Assembly: GCF_017873815.1 (NCBI RefSeq)
Contig: NZ_JAGGKQ010000006.1
Span: 84,868 to 148,867 of the forward strand
Direction of reading: 5' to 3'
DNA from: Halorubrum alkaliphilum
Lineage (GTDB): Archaea; Halobacteriota; Halobacteria; Halobacteriales; Haloferacaceae
Length of the DNA stretch: 64,000 nucleotides
Shown: piece by piece, positions 42,380 to 51,160 of the stretch
Layout of the letters: the number at the start of each line of letters is the position of its first letter
Numbering within the stretch: position 1 is the first letter of the stretch
Notes under the pieces: generated by a model
Seen by the model: only the letters and a program-made list of their open reading frames with translations
Database searches by the model: none
What the model was told of the DNA's origin: nothing
Position numbers and translations under genes: made by a program

Positions 42380-45300
42380 ATGAGCAGCGACGGCGTCTCC
42401 GCGGACGAACTCGAACTACCGATCAAACGCACCACCGGCGAGACCATGGAGGAGCGTCTCACCGGGAACGCCTACCACAACATCCTGCCCGCACGCTACC
42501 TCCGGAAGAACGCGGACGGGGAGCCGATCGAGGACCCCGAGGAGCTGTTCGATCGCGTCGCACGCAACGTCGCGCTCGCGGAGGCCGTCTTCGAGGCAGA
42601 CAATCGGAACACCGAGATCACCGTCACCCCCGAGCAGTTGAAGCCCGACCACCCGCGGCGAGACGAACTCGCCGAGGACGTGTTTGGCGCGGGCGTGTCC
42701 GTCGACGACGACGTGGAGACGACCCTGACGGCACACAACGTCAACAAGTTCGCGTACGACACCGTGGTTCCCGAACTTCCCGACGGCGTCCGCGACCACG
42801 TCGAGGAAACCGCGTCGACGTTCCGTGACGGGATGGAGTCGCTTTCGTTCATGCCGAACTCGCCGACCCTGATGAACGCCGGCGACGAGCTCCAGCAGCT
42901 CTCGGCGTGTTTCGTCGACTCGCCTGCCGACGACATCACCGACATCCACCAGACCGCCAAGGAGGCGGCAGAGGTGTTCCAGAGCGGGGGCGGCATGGGG
43001 TATGCGTTCTGGAAGCTCCGCCCGTACGGTGACGCCGTCGGCTCCACGGGCGGGATCGCCTCCGGGCCGATCACGTTCATGCGGACCTTCGACCAGATGT
43101 GTGAGACGATCGCACAAGGCGGCGCCCGGCGCGGCGCGCAGATGGGCGTCATGCGCGTCTCCCATCCGGACGTCATCCAGTTCATCCACTCGAAGAACAA
43201 GGACGTCTCGCTGGCCCACTCGCTGCGCCTGAACGACCCCGACGACTTCACGCACAACTCCTTCGCGGACGCCCTCGAAGAGGCCCGCGACCTCATCGAC
43301 GAGGACGGGAAGGTGCCCGAACACCTTCGGAACGCCGTCGAGGGACACCTCTCCAATTTCAACATCAGCGTCGGCGTTACCGACGAGTTCATGGAGGCGT
43401 TGTACAACGACGAGGAGTTCACCTTCACCAACCCGCGCACGGAGGAGCCCCACGTCGCGACGCCCGAGACGAAGGAGATCTACGAGATGTTCGGCCTTGG
43501 CGAGCACGTCGAGGTCGGCGAGGTCCTCTCGATCCCCGCACAGGAGCTGTGGGACGACATGATCGAGGGCGCACACGAGAACGGCGAACCGGGCGTCATC
43601 TACCTCGAACGGGTGAACAAGGAGCACTCCTTCGACGTGGAGGAGAACCCCGACCACCGGATCCTCGCGACGAACCCCTGCCTGACGGGAGAGATGGAGG
43701 TCCAGCTCGCTGATGGGACCACGCGCGCAATCGGGAAGATCGCGAACTCGGACGAACAGGTCGAGGTCCGTACGCTGGACGGCGGTGAGATCGCGACTCG
43801 GCAGGCGACAGCATTCAAAACGAGAAAGAATGCGGACATCGTGCGAGTCACCACGGACGACGGCCCGGAGATCCGCGTGACTCCCGATCACGAGATCCGC
43901 CGCGCTGATGGTGACTGGGTTGAAGCGTCTGATCTTCAGACTGGCGACGGTATCGTTGCTCTCTCTCGTGCCCGAGCCACTCCCCAGGGATCCGTTCAAG
44001 AGGCAGAAACTGCGACGGTCATCGCGGTCACCGGAGACGGGACCGCCGACGTGTACGACCTAACCGTCGAGGACACTCACAACTTCTTTGCCAGCGTTTC
44101 GGGCGAAGCAAGCATCAACGTCCATAATTGCGGTGAACAACCGCTCGAAGAGTACGAAGCCTGTAACCTCGGTCACATCAACCTCTCGACGCTCGCGGCG
44201 CAGGACGCGCCCGACTGGCGGGTCTGGTCCGCAGCACACGCCGACGAGTACGACACCGAGGAGGCGGCGATGTCGGCGTTCCTCGAGGAGGCGATCGACT
44301 TCGAGGAGTTCGACGAGCGGATCGAGTACGGCACTCGTTTCCTGGAGAACGTGGTCACGATGTCGGACTTCCCGGTCGAGAAGATCGAACAGAAGGTCCG
44401 CGACATGCGGAAGATCGGACTGGGTATCATGGGGCTCGCGCAGCTGTACATCCAGCTCGGGATCCAGTACGGCACCGAGCCGGGCAACGAGGTCGCTCGC
44501 CAGTTGATGACGCATATCAATCACGAGTCGAAGCTGGCCTCCCACGAGCTCGCTGAGGAGCGTGGCACGTTCAACGACTGGGACGAGTCGAAGTACGCGA
44601 ACCCCACCGAGTACCGCGACTGGTTCGAACACTACACCGGGCTTGACGCCGACGAATGGGAAGACGGGTTCCCGATCCGAAACCACAACACGACGACGAT
44701 CGCGCCGACGGGCACGACGTCGATGATCGGCAACACGACGGGCGGCTGTGAGCCGATCTACAACGTCGCGTTCTACAAGAACGTCTCCGACGACGTACAG
44801 GGCGACGAGATGCTCGTCGAGTTCGACGACTACTTCCTGCGCACCCTGGAGGCGAACGACGTTGATGTCGACGCCGTCAAACAGGAGGCCCAGGACCAGA
44901 TGGCCGAAAACGCGTTCGACGGTGTGGACGGCTTGGAGACGGTCCCGGACGCGATCGGCGAGCTGTTCGTCGTCACCGGCGACCTCAGCGGGAAACAGCA
45001 CGCTGCGGTCCAGTGTGCCTGCCAGCAGGGCGTCGACTCCGCCATCTCGAAAACCTGTAACTTCCCGAACGACGCGACAGCCGAGGAGATGGAGGAAGTG
45101 TACCGCTACATCTACGATCACGGCGGCAAGGGTGTCACCGTCTACCGTGACGGAACCCGCTCGAAGCAGGTGTTGACGACCCGCGCGAAAAACACCGAGT
45201 TTGCGGACGAGACGGAGGCGGCGGAGACGATAGTGGAGCAGATCAGCGACGTGTTCGGCGGCGTCGAGGCGTTCCTCGACAACGAGGACGTACAGGCGGC

Positions 45301-46000
45301 GATCGACACGGAGATCTCCGGGCTGCTCGAATCCGCCGACAAGCCCGAGTTCGACTACACGGAGACTCGACCGCGTCCCGACTCGCTATCGGGTGTGACT
45401 CAGCGCGTCGAGACCGGCTACGGGAAGCTGTACGTGACGATAAACGAGGAGGAGACCGGTCGGCCGTTCGAGCTGTTCGCGAACATCGGCCACTCCGGCG
45501 GCTACACCAACTCCTTCACGGAGGCGCTTGCGAAGGTCATCTCGACGGCGCTCCGCTCGGGCGTCGACCCCGAGGAGATCGTCGACGAGCTACAGGGTAC
45601 CCGGAGCCCGAAGGTCGCGTGGGACAAGGGCGAGCAGATCCAGTCGATCCCGGACGCGATCGGCACCGCGCTCCGCCGCTACCTCGACGACGAGATCGAC
45701 AAAGGGATCCCCCAACAGCAGAGTCTCGACGACGTCGGCGGGGAGACGACCGGCAGCGACGTGTCCGACGTCGATTCACCCGGGCAGACCGACGGTGGCG
45801 CGGCCGCCGGCGGGAGTGCGACCGACATCCCGTCCGGACCCGAACCCGCGGGCGGTCCCGACGGAGAACCGGAGACCGACGTCACGCAGGACCTCATCGC
45901 GGCCGGCGAGTCGCCCGAGTGTCCCGAGTGTGGCGGCATGAACCTCTACTACTCCGAGGGCTGCAAGACGTGCGAGTCGTGCGGCTGGTCGGAGTGTTAG
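42380..46000 (+). CDS. nrdJ: Class II (B12-dependent) ribonucleotide reductase with intein
   Basis: The precursor is 1206 residues; removing the 150-residue intein leaves 1056. The enzyme reduces ribonucleotides to deoxyribonucleotides with adenosylcobalamin and needs no oxygen. The (alpha/beta) barrel shows the active-site Cys in LSACFVDSP, the finger loop NPCGEQPLEEYEACN (thiyl-radical Cys, residue 584 of the precursor), and PTGTTSMIGNTTGG. A C-terminal zinc ribbon (CPECGG...CKTCESCGW) is typical of NrdJ-Z. The start at 42380 has a GAGGTG Shine-Dalgarno site about 8 nt upstream. The frame is open further upstream, but that stretch lacks family sequence. Confidence 0.96.
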   Translation: MSSDGVSADELELPIKRTTGETMEERLTGNAYHNILPARYLRKNADGEPIEDPEELFDRVARNVALAEAVFEADNRNTEITVTPEQLKPDHPRRDELAEDVFGAGVSVDDDVETTLTAHNVNKFAYDTVVPELPDGVRDHVEETASTFRDGMESLSFMPNSPTLMNAGDELQQLSACFVDSPADDITDIHQTAKEAAEVFQSGGGMGYAFWKLRPYGDAVGSTGGIASGPITFMRTFDQMCETIAQGGARRGAQMGVMRVSHPDVIQFIHSKNKDVSLAHSLRLNDPDDFTHNSFADALEEARDLIDEDGKVPEHLRNAVEGHLSNFNISVGVTDEFMEALYNDEEFTFTNPRTEEPHVATPETKEIYEMFGLGEHVEVGEVLSIPAQELWDDMIEGAHENGEPGVIYLERVNKEHSFDVEENPDHRILATNPCLTGEMEVQLADGTTRAIGKIANSDEQVEVRTLDGGEIATRQATAFKTRKNADIVRVTTDDGPEIRVTPDHEIRRADGDWVEASDLQTGDGIVALSRARATPQGSVQEAETATVIAVTGDGTADVYDLTVEDTHNFFASVSGEASINVHNCGEQPLEEYEACNLGHINLSTLAAQDAPDWRVWSAAHADEYDTEEAAMSAFLEEAIDFEEFDERIEYGTRFLENVVTMSDFPVEKIEQKVRDMRKIGLGIMGLAQLYIQLGIQYGTEPGNEVARQLMTHINHESKLASHELAEERGTFNDWDESKYANPTEYRDWFEHYTGLDADEWEDGFPIRNHNTTTIAPTGTTSMIGNTTGGCEPIYNVAFYKNVSDDVQGDEMLVEFDDYFLRTLEANDVDVDAVKQEAQDQMAENAFDGVDGLETVPDAIGELFVVTGDLSGKQHAAVQCACQQGVDSAISKTCNFPNDATAEEMEEVYRYIYDHGGKGVTVYRDGTRSKQVLTTRAKNTEFADETEAAETIVEQISDVFGGVEAFLDNEDVQAAIDTEISGLLESADKPEFDYTETRPRPDSLSGVTQRVETGYGKLYVTINEEETGRPFELFANIGHSGGYTNSFTEALAKVISTALRSGVDPEEIVDELQGTRSPKVAWDKGEQIQSIPDAIGTALRRYLDDEIDKGIPQQQSLDDVGGETTGSDVSDVDSPGQTDGGAAAGGSATDIPSGPEPAGGPDGEPETDVTQDLIAAGESPECPECGGMNLYYSEGCKTCESCGWSEC
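43679..44128 (+). other. Mini-intein inside nrdJ
   Basis: Exactly 150 codons interrupt the finger loop between NP and CGEQ (precursor residues 434-583). Block A starts CLTGEMEVQLADGTT, block B has VTPDHEI, block F is VYDLTVEDTHNFF and block G ends INVHN, with Cys as the +1 extein residue. All residues for Cys-type splicing are present: Cys1, the block-B Thr-x-x-His, the penultimate His and the terminal Asn. There is no room for a homing endonuclease, so this is a splicing-only mini-intein. GC is visibly lower than in the host gene. Confidence 0.95.
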
Positions 46001-46497
46001 ACTGAGTCCCACCTCCTCGGGTTCTATATATTAGGCGGCACGCTCTTCTGGCGGAGATTGTTGATACGGATACCTCGTTCAGATCCGGAGCGGAAACCAG
46101 CACGCAAAACGATTCTTTGATCTGTTTTCAGAACACTGGTGCTCTCATAGAATCGCACGACTGCTCGCCATCAACAATGTGCTACACATGAGCGTAGGCG
46201 GCAAGAAGAGAGACGTTCGACGCGGATTCCCACAGGTCACAGCCGAAACGCACCGGCATACTGCGAAGGGTCCTTAAAAAAGCGTACCGTTGATCGTCTC
46301 GATACACCTCAGAGCCAATAGCTGCCTACCGCTCCGTTTCCGGAACTGATTCGGGTTCATCGATTTCCGGGATCGGCTCCTCGTCCGCAGAGAACGTTTC
46401 CACGGCCTCACCCCTCTCCTCAGCTGGAACGCTACAACGACGTAACTGGATGTCGAGTGTCGGTATGAATACGAGCCGAAACGGATGACGAACGTGC
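46001..46497. other. Intergenic region, possible decayed element
   Basis: This 497-bp stretch has no frame I would call a gene. It is less GC-rich than its surroundings (tctatatatta near 46025, aaaaaagcg near 46276) and its reading frames are full of stops. It could be a decayed insertion sequence or a leader/trailer of its neighbours. No terminal inverted repeats were recognised by eye. Confidence 0.45.
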
Positions 46498-46944
46498 TCA
46501 GTCGTCTTCGAGCGCCTGTGCGATCCGCTGGAGCTGGCGGGTCGCGTCGCGGACCTCGTCGCGGAGCTGGCGTACCTCGCGGACGAGCTCTTCGTTGCCG
46601 ACCTCGTCGCTGCCGCCCTCGCCTGGTCGGCCGCCGGGACCGCCGCCCATGCCAGGCGGGCCGCCCGCGCCGCCGGGGCCGCCGCCGCCCATCATTCCGG
46701 ACATCATCTGTGCGAACGGATTTCCGCCCTCGCCCCCCATGCCGGGCGGGCCGCCCGCGCCGCCGGGGCCGCCGCCCATCATCTCCTCGGGGCCGGGTCG
46801 CTCGCCCTCCTCGCGTTCCTGTTCGCGTCGCTCGCGGATCTCCTCGACGCGCTCGCGGAAGGACTTCTCCTCGGCGTCGTCTCCGTCGGTCGCGTCGTCG
46901 GTTCCCGCCGTGTCGTCCGCGTCGGGCGTCTCGTCGTCGGTCAT
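46498..46944 (-). CDS. Low-complexity Gly/Met/Pro protein with C-terminal coiled coil
   Basis: The 148-residue protein has an acidic leader, a charged helix (EEKSFRERVEEIRERREQER), two near-identical Gly/Pro/Met blocks (each with GGPGGAGGPPGMGG) separated by NPFAQMMSGM, and a final heptad-like helix (ELVREVRQLRDEVRDATR). The DNA of the two blocks is also nearly identical (about 46649-46694 and 46738-46783), pointing to internal duplication. I do not recognise a domain. The terminal helices suggest oligomerisation; function unknown. Confidence 0.7.
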   Translation of the reverse strand: MTDDETPDADDTAGTDDATDGDDAEEKSFRERVEEIRERREQEREEGERPGPEEMMGGGPGGAGGPPGMGGEGGNPFAQMMSGMMGGGGPGGAGGPPGMGGGPGGRPGEGGSDEVGNEELVREVRQLRDEVRDATRQLQRIAQALEDD

Positions 46945-47037
46945 GGATCCCGGTTCGGGACGGGATCCGAAAAGGGTTGTTTCTCCGGGCGTCCCGCGTT
47001 CGCTCCCGACGCGTCTCCCGCGTCGTCCCCACCGAAC

Positions 47038-48012
47038 TCACTCGTGGCCGGAGACGTGAACCGGCTCGTACGGCTCCTCCAGCCACTCGATATCGGACGT
47101 CGAGAGGTCGATGTCGAGCGCCTCGACGGCGTCCTCCAAGTGCTCGACGCTGGTCGTGCCGACGATAGGCGCGTCGACCCGCTCCTTGTGGAACTGCCAC
47201 GCGAGCGCGATCTGTGCCATCTTCACGCCCTTCTCGGCGGCCAACTCCTCGACTCGGGCGTTGATCTCGGGACCACCGCCCTCTCGGTACGGGTGTCGAT
47301 AGAGGTGTTCCTCCGTCTCTCCGCGGATCGTCGCGTCGACCTCGTCGTCCGGGCGCGCGAGGTACCCACGGGCGAGCGGGCTCCACGGGATGGTGCCGAT
47401 TCCCTCCGTTTCACACAGGGGGAGCATCTCTCGCTCCTCTTCGCGGTAGACGAGGTTATAGTGATTCTGCATGGTGACGAACCGGTCGTACCCCGCCCGG
47501 TCGCTGGTGTGGAGTGCCTCGGCGAGCTGGTGGGCCCACATCGAGGACGCGCCGAGATACCGGACCTGGCCGCGACGGACCGCGTCGTCGAGGGCCGCCA
47601 TCGTCTCTGTGATCGGCGTCTCGTCGTCCCATCGATGGATCTGATAGAGATCTATCGTCTCCATCCCGAGTCGATCGAGACTGGCCTGGAGCTCCTGCTC
47701 GATCGCCTTCCGCGAGAGGCCGCCGGAGTTTGGATCCGACTCGTCCATTTGGAAGTACCCCTTCGTCGCGACGACGGCCTCCTCGCGATGCCCCGCAAGC
47801 GCCTCACCCAGGATCCGCTCGGACTCGCCGTTCGAGTACATGTTGGCGGTGTCGAAGAAGTTCACGCCGAGCTCCAGCGCCCGCTCGACGAGTTCTTTCC
47901 CCTCCTCTTCGCCGAGTACCCAGTCGCGCCAGTCGGGGTCGCCGAAGCTCATACAGCCGAGACAGATCTTCGAGACCGTCATGCCGGTGTCGCCGAGCGT
48001 CGTGTACTCCAT
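47038..48012 (-). CDS. Aldo/keto reductase
   Basis: The 324-residue TIM-barrel oxidoreductase starts MEYTTLGDTGMTVSKICLG. It has the catalytic tetrad region DTANMYSNGESE (Asp and Tyr), Lys in VVATKGYF and His in YQIHRWDD, plus the NADPH-binding end APIVGTTSVEHL. The length suits the YajO/Tas-like subfamily. It would reduce aldehydes or ketones with NADPH; the substrate is unknown. Confidence 0.93.
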   Translation of the reverse strand: MEYTTLGDTGMTVSKICLGCMSFGDPDWRDWVLGEEEGKELVERALELGVNFFDTANMYSNGESERILGEALAGHREEAVVATKGYFQMDESDPNSGGLSRKAIEQELQASLDRLGMETIDLYQIHRWDDETPITETMAALDDAVRRGQVRYLGASSMWAHQLAEALHTSDRAGYDRFVTMQNHYNLVYREEEREMLPLCETEGIGTIPWSPLARGYLARPDDEVDATIRGETEEHLYRHPYREGGGPEINARVEELAAEKGVKMAQIALAWQFHKERVDAPIVGTTSVEHLEDAVEALDIDLSTSDIEWLEEPYEPVHVSGHE

Positions 48013-48099
48013 GGCGAGTGCTCGTCGGGTGACCTCAAAAAGATGGGTTCCGCGGGGAGTACAGACGGAACGAACGCGGTTTCCGATACGGACCCGTTC

Positions 48100-48297
48100 T
48101 CACTCGTCACGGAACGACGCGGTGTATACGAGGAACGCGCCGGTGAGCAGCACGAACGAGAGGAAGGTGACGAGCGCGAGCACGTTCGCGACCGGGTCGA
48201 GCGGGCTGAGGAACTCCTGCCCCGTTGTGTCCAGCACCAACACCGCGAGGAGGGCGGCGATCAGACCGAGTAGCCAGTTCGTGAGCAGATCATCCAT
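48100..48297 (-). CDS. Small two-helix membrane protein
   Basis: From the ATG at 48297 (MDDLLTNWL) this is a 65-residue protein with helices at about 7-25 and 37-58 joined by a TGQEFLSPLD loop. The longer open frame adds an Arg-rich stretch unlike a protein N-terminus. Family not recognised. Confidence 0.6.
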   Translation of the reverse strand: MDDLLTNWLLGLIAALLAVLVLDTTGQEFLSPLDPVANVLALVTFLSFVLLTGAFLVYTASFRDE

Positions 48298-48423
48298 GGC
48301 ACGACCCTCTCGTGGTCCGGATAAAAAGGCGCGGGTACGCGGTCGCCGGATCGAGAGTGCTCGGCATCGGTCCATCCCGATCGCGCCGCCGGACCTATAC
48401 TGCTTCCCGCCGTGTGATCCGAC

Positions 48424-50127
48424 GTGAGCGACACGACGACGCTGTGGCTGCTGGGCGATCAGTTACATCCCGACCTCGACGCCCTTGAGGACGCGGACGA
48501 TGTCCTCATGATCGAGGCGACCGGGTTCGCCGACCGCCGCCCGTATCACCCACACAAACTGACGCTCGTCTTCTCGGCGATGCGTCACGTCCGGGACGAC
48601 CTCCGTGAACGCGGACACGACGTGACGTATCTCCGGGCCGACTCCTTCGGGGACGGGATCGAGACGTTTCTGGCGGAGCGTCCGGATGCGACCCCCCACA
48701 TCGAACTCATGCGTCCCGCGAGCCACGGGGCCGGCGACCGGCTCCGCGAACTCGTCGAGGAGCGCGGCGGCTCCCTCACGCTCCGTGAGAACGAGCTGTT
48801 CTGGACGACGCCCGCTGACTGGCGCGAGTGGGCCGGGGAGCCAGCGGGGGCAGGCGGAACGTCGGACGGTGACGGCGGCTCCACGGACCGCACGTATCGT
48901 CAGGAGGGGTGGTATCGCCACGTCCGACGAGAGACGGGCGTCCTGATGGACGGCGACGATCCGGTCGGCGGCGAGTGGAACTACGACGAGTTGAACCAGG
49001 AGACGCCGCCGGCGGGATGGACGCCGCCCGAGCGTCCGCGGTTCGAACCCGACGCGCTCACCCGCGAGACCCATGAGTGGGTCGTCGAGCGGTTCGACAC
49101 GTGGGGGGATGACTCGCTCGACGGGTTCGCGTGGCCCGTGACACGCGAGGAGGCACTCGCGGCGCTGGACACGTTCGTCGAGCGGAGACTCCCGGCGTTC
49201 GGCCGGTACGAGGACGCAATGGTGGAGGGCGAGCCGTTCCTCGCACACTCGCTTCTATCACCCGCGATCAACCTCGGGCTGCTTGACCCCCACGAGCCGG
49301 TTCGAGCCGTCGAGGCGGCTTACGAGGAACGCGGTGTCGACCCCGGCGCGTACGACCCGGAACCGTCGGAGGCGACGACGCTTGACGCGTTCGGGGACGC
49401 CGTGGGCACGGAAGAGGGGGACGCCGCCGAGGACGCTCCCACCGCGAACGGCTCGGAATCGACGGAGCGACCGCCGGTCCCGCTCAACGCGGTGGAGGGG
49501 TTCATCCGGCAGGTGATCGGCTGGCGGGAGTTCACCCGCCACGTCTATCGCGAGGCGATGCCGGAGATGGCCGAGGCGAACCAGTTGGACCAGTCGCGGT
49601 CGCTTCCGCCCGCCTACTGGGACGGCGACACCGACATGACCTGTCTCTCGGAGGCGGTCGGGCACGTCCGCGAGTACGGTTACGCCCACCACATCGAGCG
49701 GCTGATGGTGCTGTCGAACTTCGCACTTATATACGGAACTGACCCCGCAGAGCTCAACGAGTGGTTCCATCTCGGCTTCGTCGACGCCTACCACTGGGTG
49801 ACGACGCCCAATGTCGTCGCGATGGGGTCGTTCGGGACGGACGTCCTCTCCTCGAAGCCGTACGCCTCCTCCGGTAACTACGTGAACCGCATGAGCGACT
49901 ACTGTGCGTCGTGTCCCTACACGGTCTCCCGGACGACCGGCGAGGGAGCGTGCCCGTTCAACGCGCTCTACTGGGACTTCTTAAAAGAGAACGAGGAGAC
50001 GCTGCGAGGCACCGGCCGGATGGGGCTGATGTACTCGCACGTCGACAACAAGGACGACGAGGAGTGGGCGGAGATCCGCGAGCGCGCGGACCGGGTTCGG
50101 GAGCTGGCGGCTGAGGGCGATGTATAG
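48424..50127 (+). CDS. FeS-containing cryptochrome/(6-4) photolyase (CryB/PhrB type)
   Basis: The 567-residue protein, starting with GTG, is a deoxyribodipyrimidine photolyase-related family member. The N-terminal Rossmann domain begins TLWLLGDQLHPD. The C-terminal FAD-binding helical domain contains IGWREFTRHVY and a HHIERLMVLSNF block. Four cysteines, Cys407 (TCLSEA), Cys494 and Cys497 (CASC) and Cys510 (ACPFN), match the [4Fe-4S] ligands of FeS-BCP proteins. These repair (6-4) photoproducts in light. Two acidic/Ser-rich insertions (about 137-155 and 318-345) are unusual and lengthen it beyond most relatives. Confidence 0.92.
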   Translation: MSDTTTLWLLGDQLHPDLDALEDADDVLMIEATGFADRRPYHPHKLTLVFSAMRHVRDDLRERGHDVTYLRADSFGDGIETFLAERPDATPHIELMRPASHGAGDRLRELVEERGGSLTLRENELFWTTPADWREWAGEPAGAGGTSDGDGGSTDRTYRQEGWYRHVRRETGVLMDGDDPVGGEWNYDELNQETPPAGWTPPERPRFEPDALTRETHEWVVERFDTWGDDSLDGFAWPVTREEALAALDTFVERRLPAFGRYEDAMVEGEPFLAHSLLSPAINLGLLDPHEPVRAVEAAYEERGVDPGAYDPEPSEATTLDAFGDAVGTEEGDAAEDAPTANGSESTERPPVPLNAVEGFIRQVIGWREFTRHVYREAMPEMAEANQLDQSRSLPPAYWDGDTDMTCLSEAVGHVREYGYAHHIERLMVLSNFALIYGTDPAELNEWFHLGFVDAYHWVTTPNVVAMGSFGTDVLSSKPYASSGNYVNRMSDYCASCPYTVSRTTGEGACPFNALYWDFLKENEETLRGTGRMGLMYSHVDNKDDEEWAEIRERADRVRELAAEGDV

Positions 50128-50143
50128 TGGATCAAAAACGAGT

Positions 50144-50389
50144 CTACGCGTCGCCGACGAGCGCGCGAGCCCGGGGGAGCACCTGCTCGTAGCCGAGCGC
50201 GACGACGCCGGCGTACAGCGCGGCCGCCCCCATCACGAGTGCCCACAGCCCGAGAGCGAGATCGCCACCGGTCACCGCCTCGACACCCGTGAGTTCGAGC
50301 GCGACGCCGACGAGTGACACCGCGGCGGACCCGACGAGAAGCGCGAGCAGTTCGAACAGTTCGACGATGATCGCCGGTATCCGTGCCAT
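50144..50389 (-). CDS. Small membrane protein
   Basis: The 81-residue protein has two hydrophobic segments (about 8-34 and 42-65) and a charged C-terminal tail (YEQVLPRARALVGDA). I do not recognise the family. The frame is a clear coding frame between the photolyase (convergent) and another small membrane gene on the same strand. Confidence 0.65.
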   Translation of the reverse strand: MARIPAIIVELFELLALLVGSAAVSLVGVALELTGVEAVTGGDLALGLWALVMGAAALYAGVVALGYEQVLPRARALVGDA

Positions 50390-50468
50390 GACCGTTTAGG
50401 CGTGTCCACGGTTTATAACCCTTCTCCCCGCTGGGTCGTCCGTCGTTTTTCCTTCGACGACAGTCTCC

Positions 50469-50648
50469 TCACTTCATGCCGAACGCTCGCATCGTCGAGT
50501 CCGCGATCCCCTTCGCGATCAGCGCGAGCCCGGCGACAAACAACATCATTCCCCCGCCGATGACGGGGTCCTGAAGCGTGACGACCGCGATCGCGAGGAA
50601 CACGATCAGGGCACCGGCGATCCCCTCGAGTCCGAGCGTCTTTCGCAT
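50469..50648 (-). CDS. 59-residue membrane protein
   Basis: A short gene reading MRKTLGLEGIAGALIVFLA and onward to AFGMK, stop at 50469-50471. It has two hydrophobic segments (about 9-26 and 29-47) with Lys/Arg flanks. Codon use is GC-rich at third positions like its neighbours. It resembles the very short DUF7470-type haloarchaeal membrane proteins; function unknown. Confidence 0.6.
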   Translation of the reverse strand: MRKTLGLEGIAGALIVFLAIAVVTLQDPVIGGGMMLFVAGLALIAKGIADSTMRAFGMK

Positions 50649-50746
50649 GTTGCCGCACTACTCCCGCCGTGAGGTAAAAGGGGCGGGTCCGCGGTCGTCC
50701 CTTTCGGCCCGTCAGGGTCCGGTCACATCGGTCCGGAGGGTGGGGC

Positions 50747-50756
50747 TTTTATCATA
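50747..50756 (+). promoter_or_regulatory. TATA box of aIF1A
   Basis: ttttatcata lies 25-34 bp before the ATG at 50781, in the normal archaeal position. Confidence 0.5.
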
Positions 50757-50780
50757 TGGGCCACGTAGCCCGGAACACGC

Positions 50781-51071
50781 ATGACCGACGGAGACGGAGA
50801 GGGGCGACGCGACCTCCGAATGCCCGAGGAGGACGAGGTGTTCGCCGAGGTCCTCGATATGCTCGGCGCGAACCGTGTCAAGGTCCGCTGTGCCGACGGA
50901 GTCGAACGGACCGCTCGGATCCCGGGGCGTATGCAGAAACGCGTCTGGATCCGCGAGGACGACATCGTGCTCGTCGACCCGTGGGACTGGCAGGACGAGA
51001 AGGCCGACATCACGTGGCGCTACGAGAAGAACGAGGCCGAACAGCTCCGCGAGGAGGGGCATCTCCGGTGA
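50781..51071 (+). CDS. Translation initiation factor aIF1A
   Basis: The 96-residue S1/OB-fold protein begins with a short acidic leader then [25 protein letters not shown], a clear eIF1A match, ending [17 protein letters not shown]. aIF1A binds the 30S A site and helps select the initiator tRNA and start codon, working with aIF1 and aIF2. The gene has its own promoter and sits 89 bp ahead of an ATP-grasp ligase with its own TATA-like motif. Confidence 0.96.
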   Translation: MTDGDGEGRRDLRMPEEDEVFAEVLDMLGANRVKVRCADGVERTARIPGRMQKRVWIREDDIVLVDPWDWQDEKADITWRYEKNEAEQLREEGHLR

Positions 51072-51160
51072 CGACGGCCGACGATGGGCGGACGGATCGC
51101 GCCGACCGATCCGGCCGCGACGCTCGCGGTTCTTAAGTCGAAACGCCCCCGAGTGAGCCC

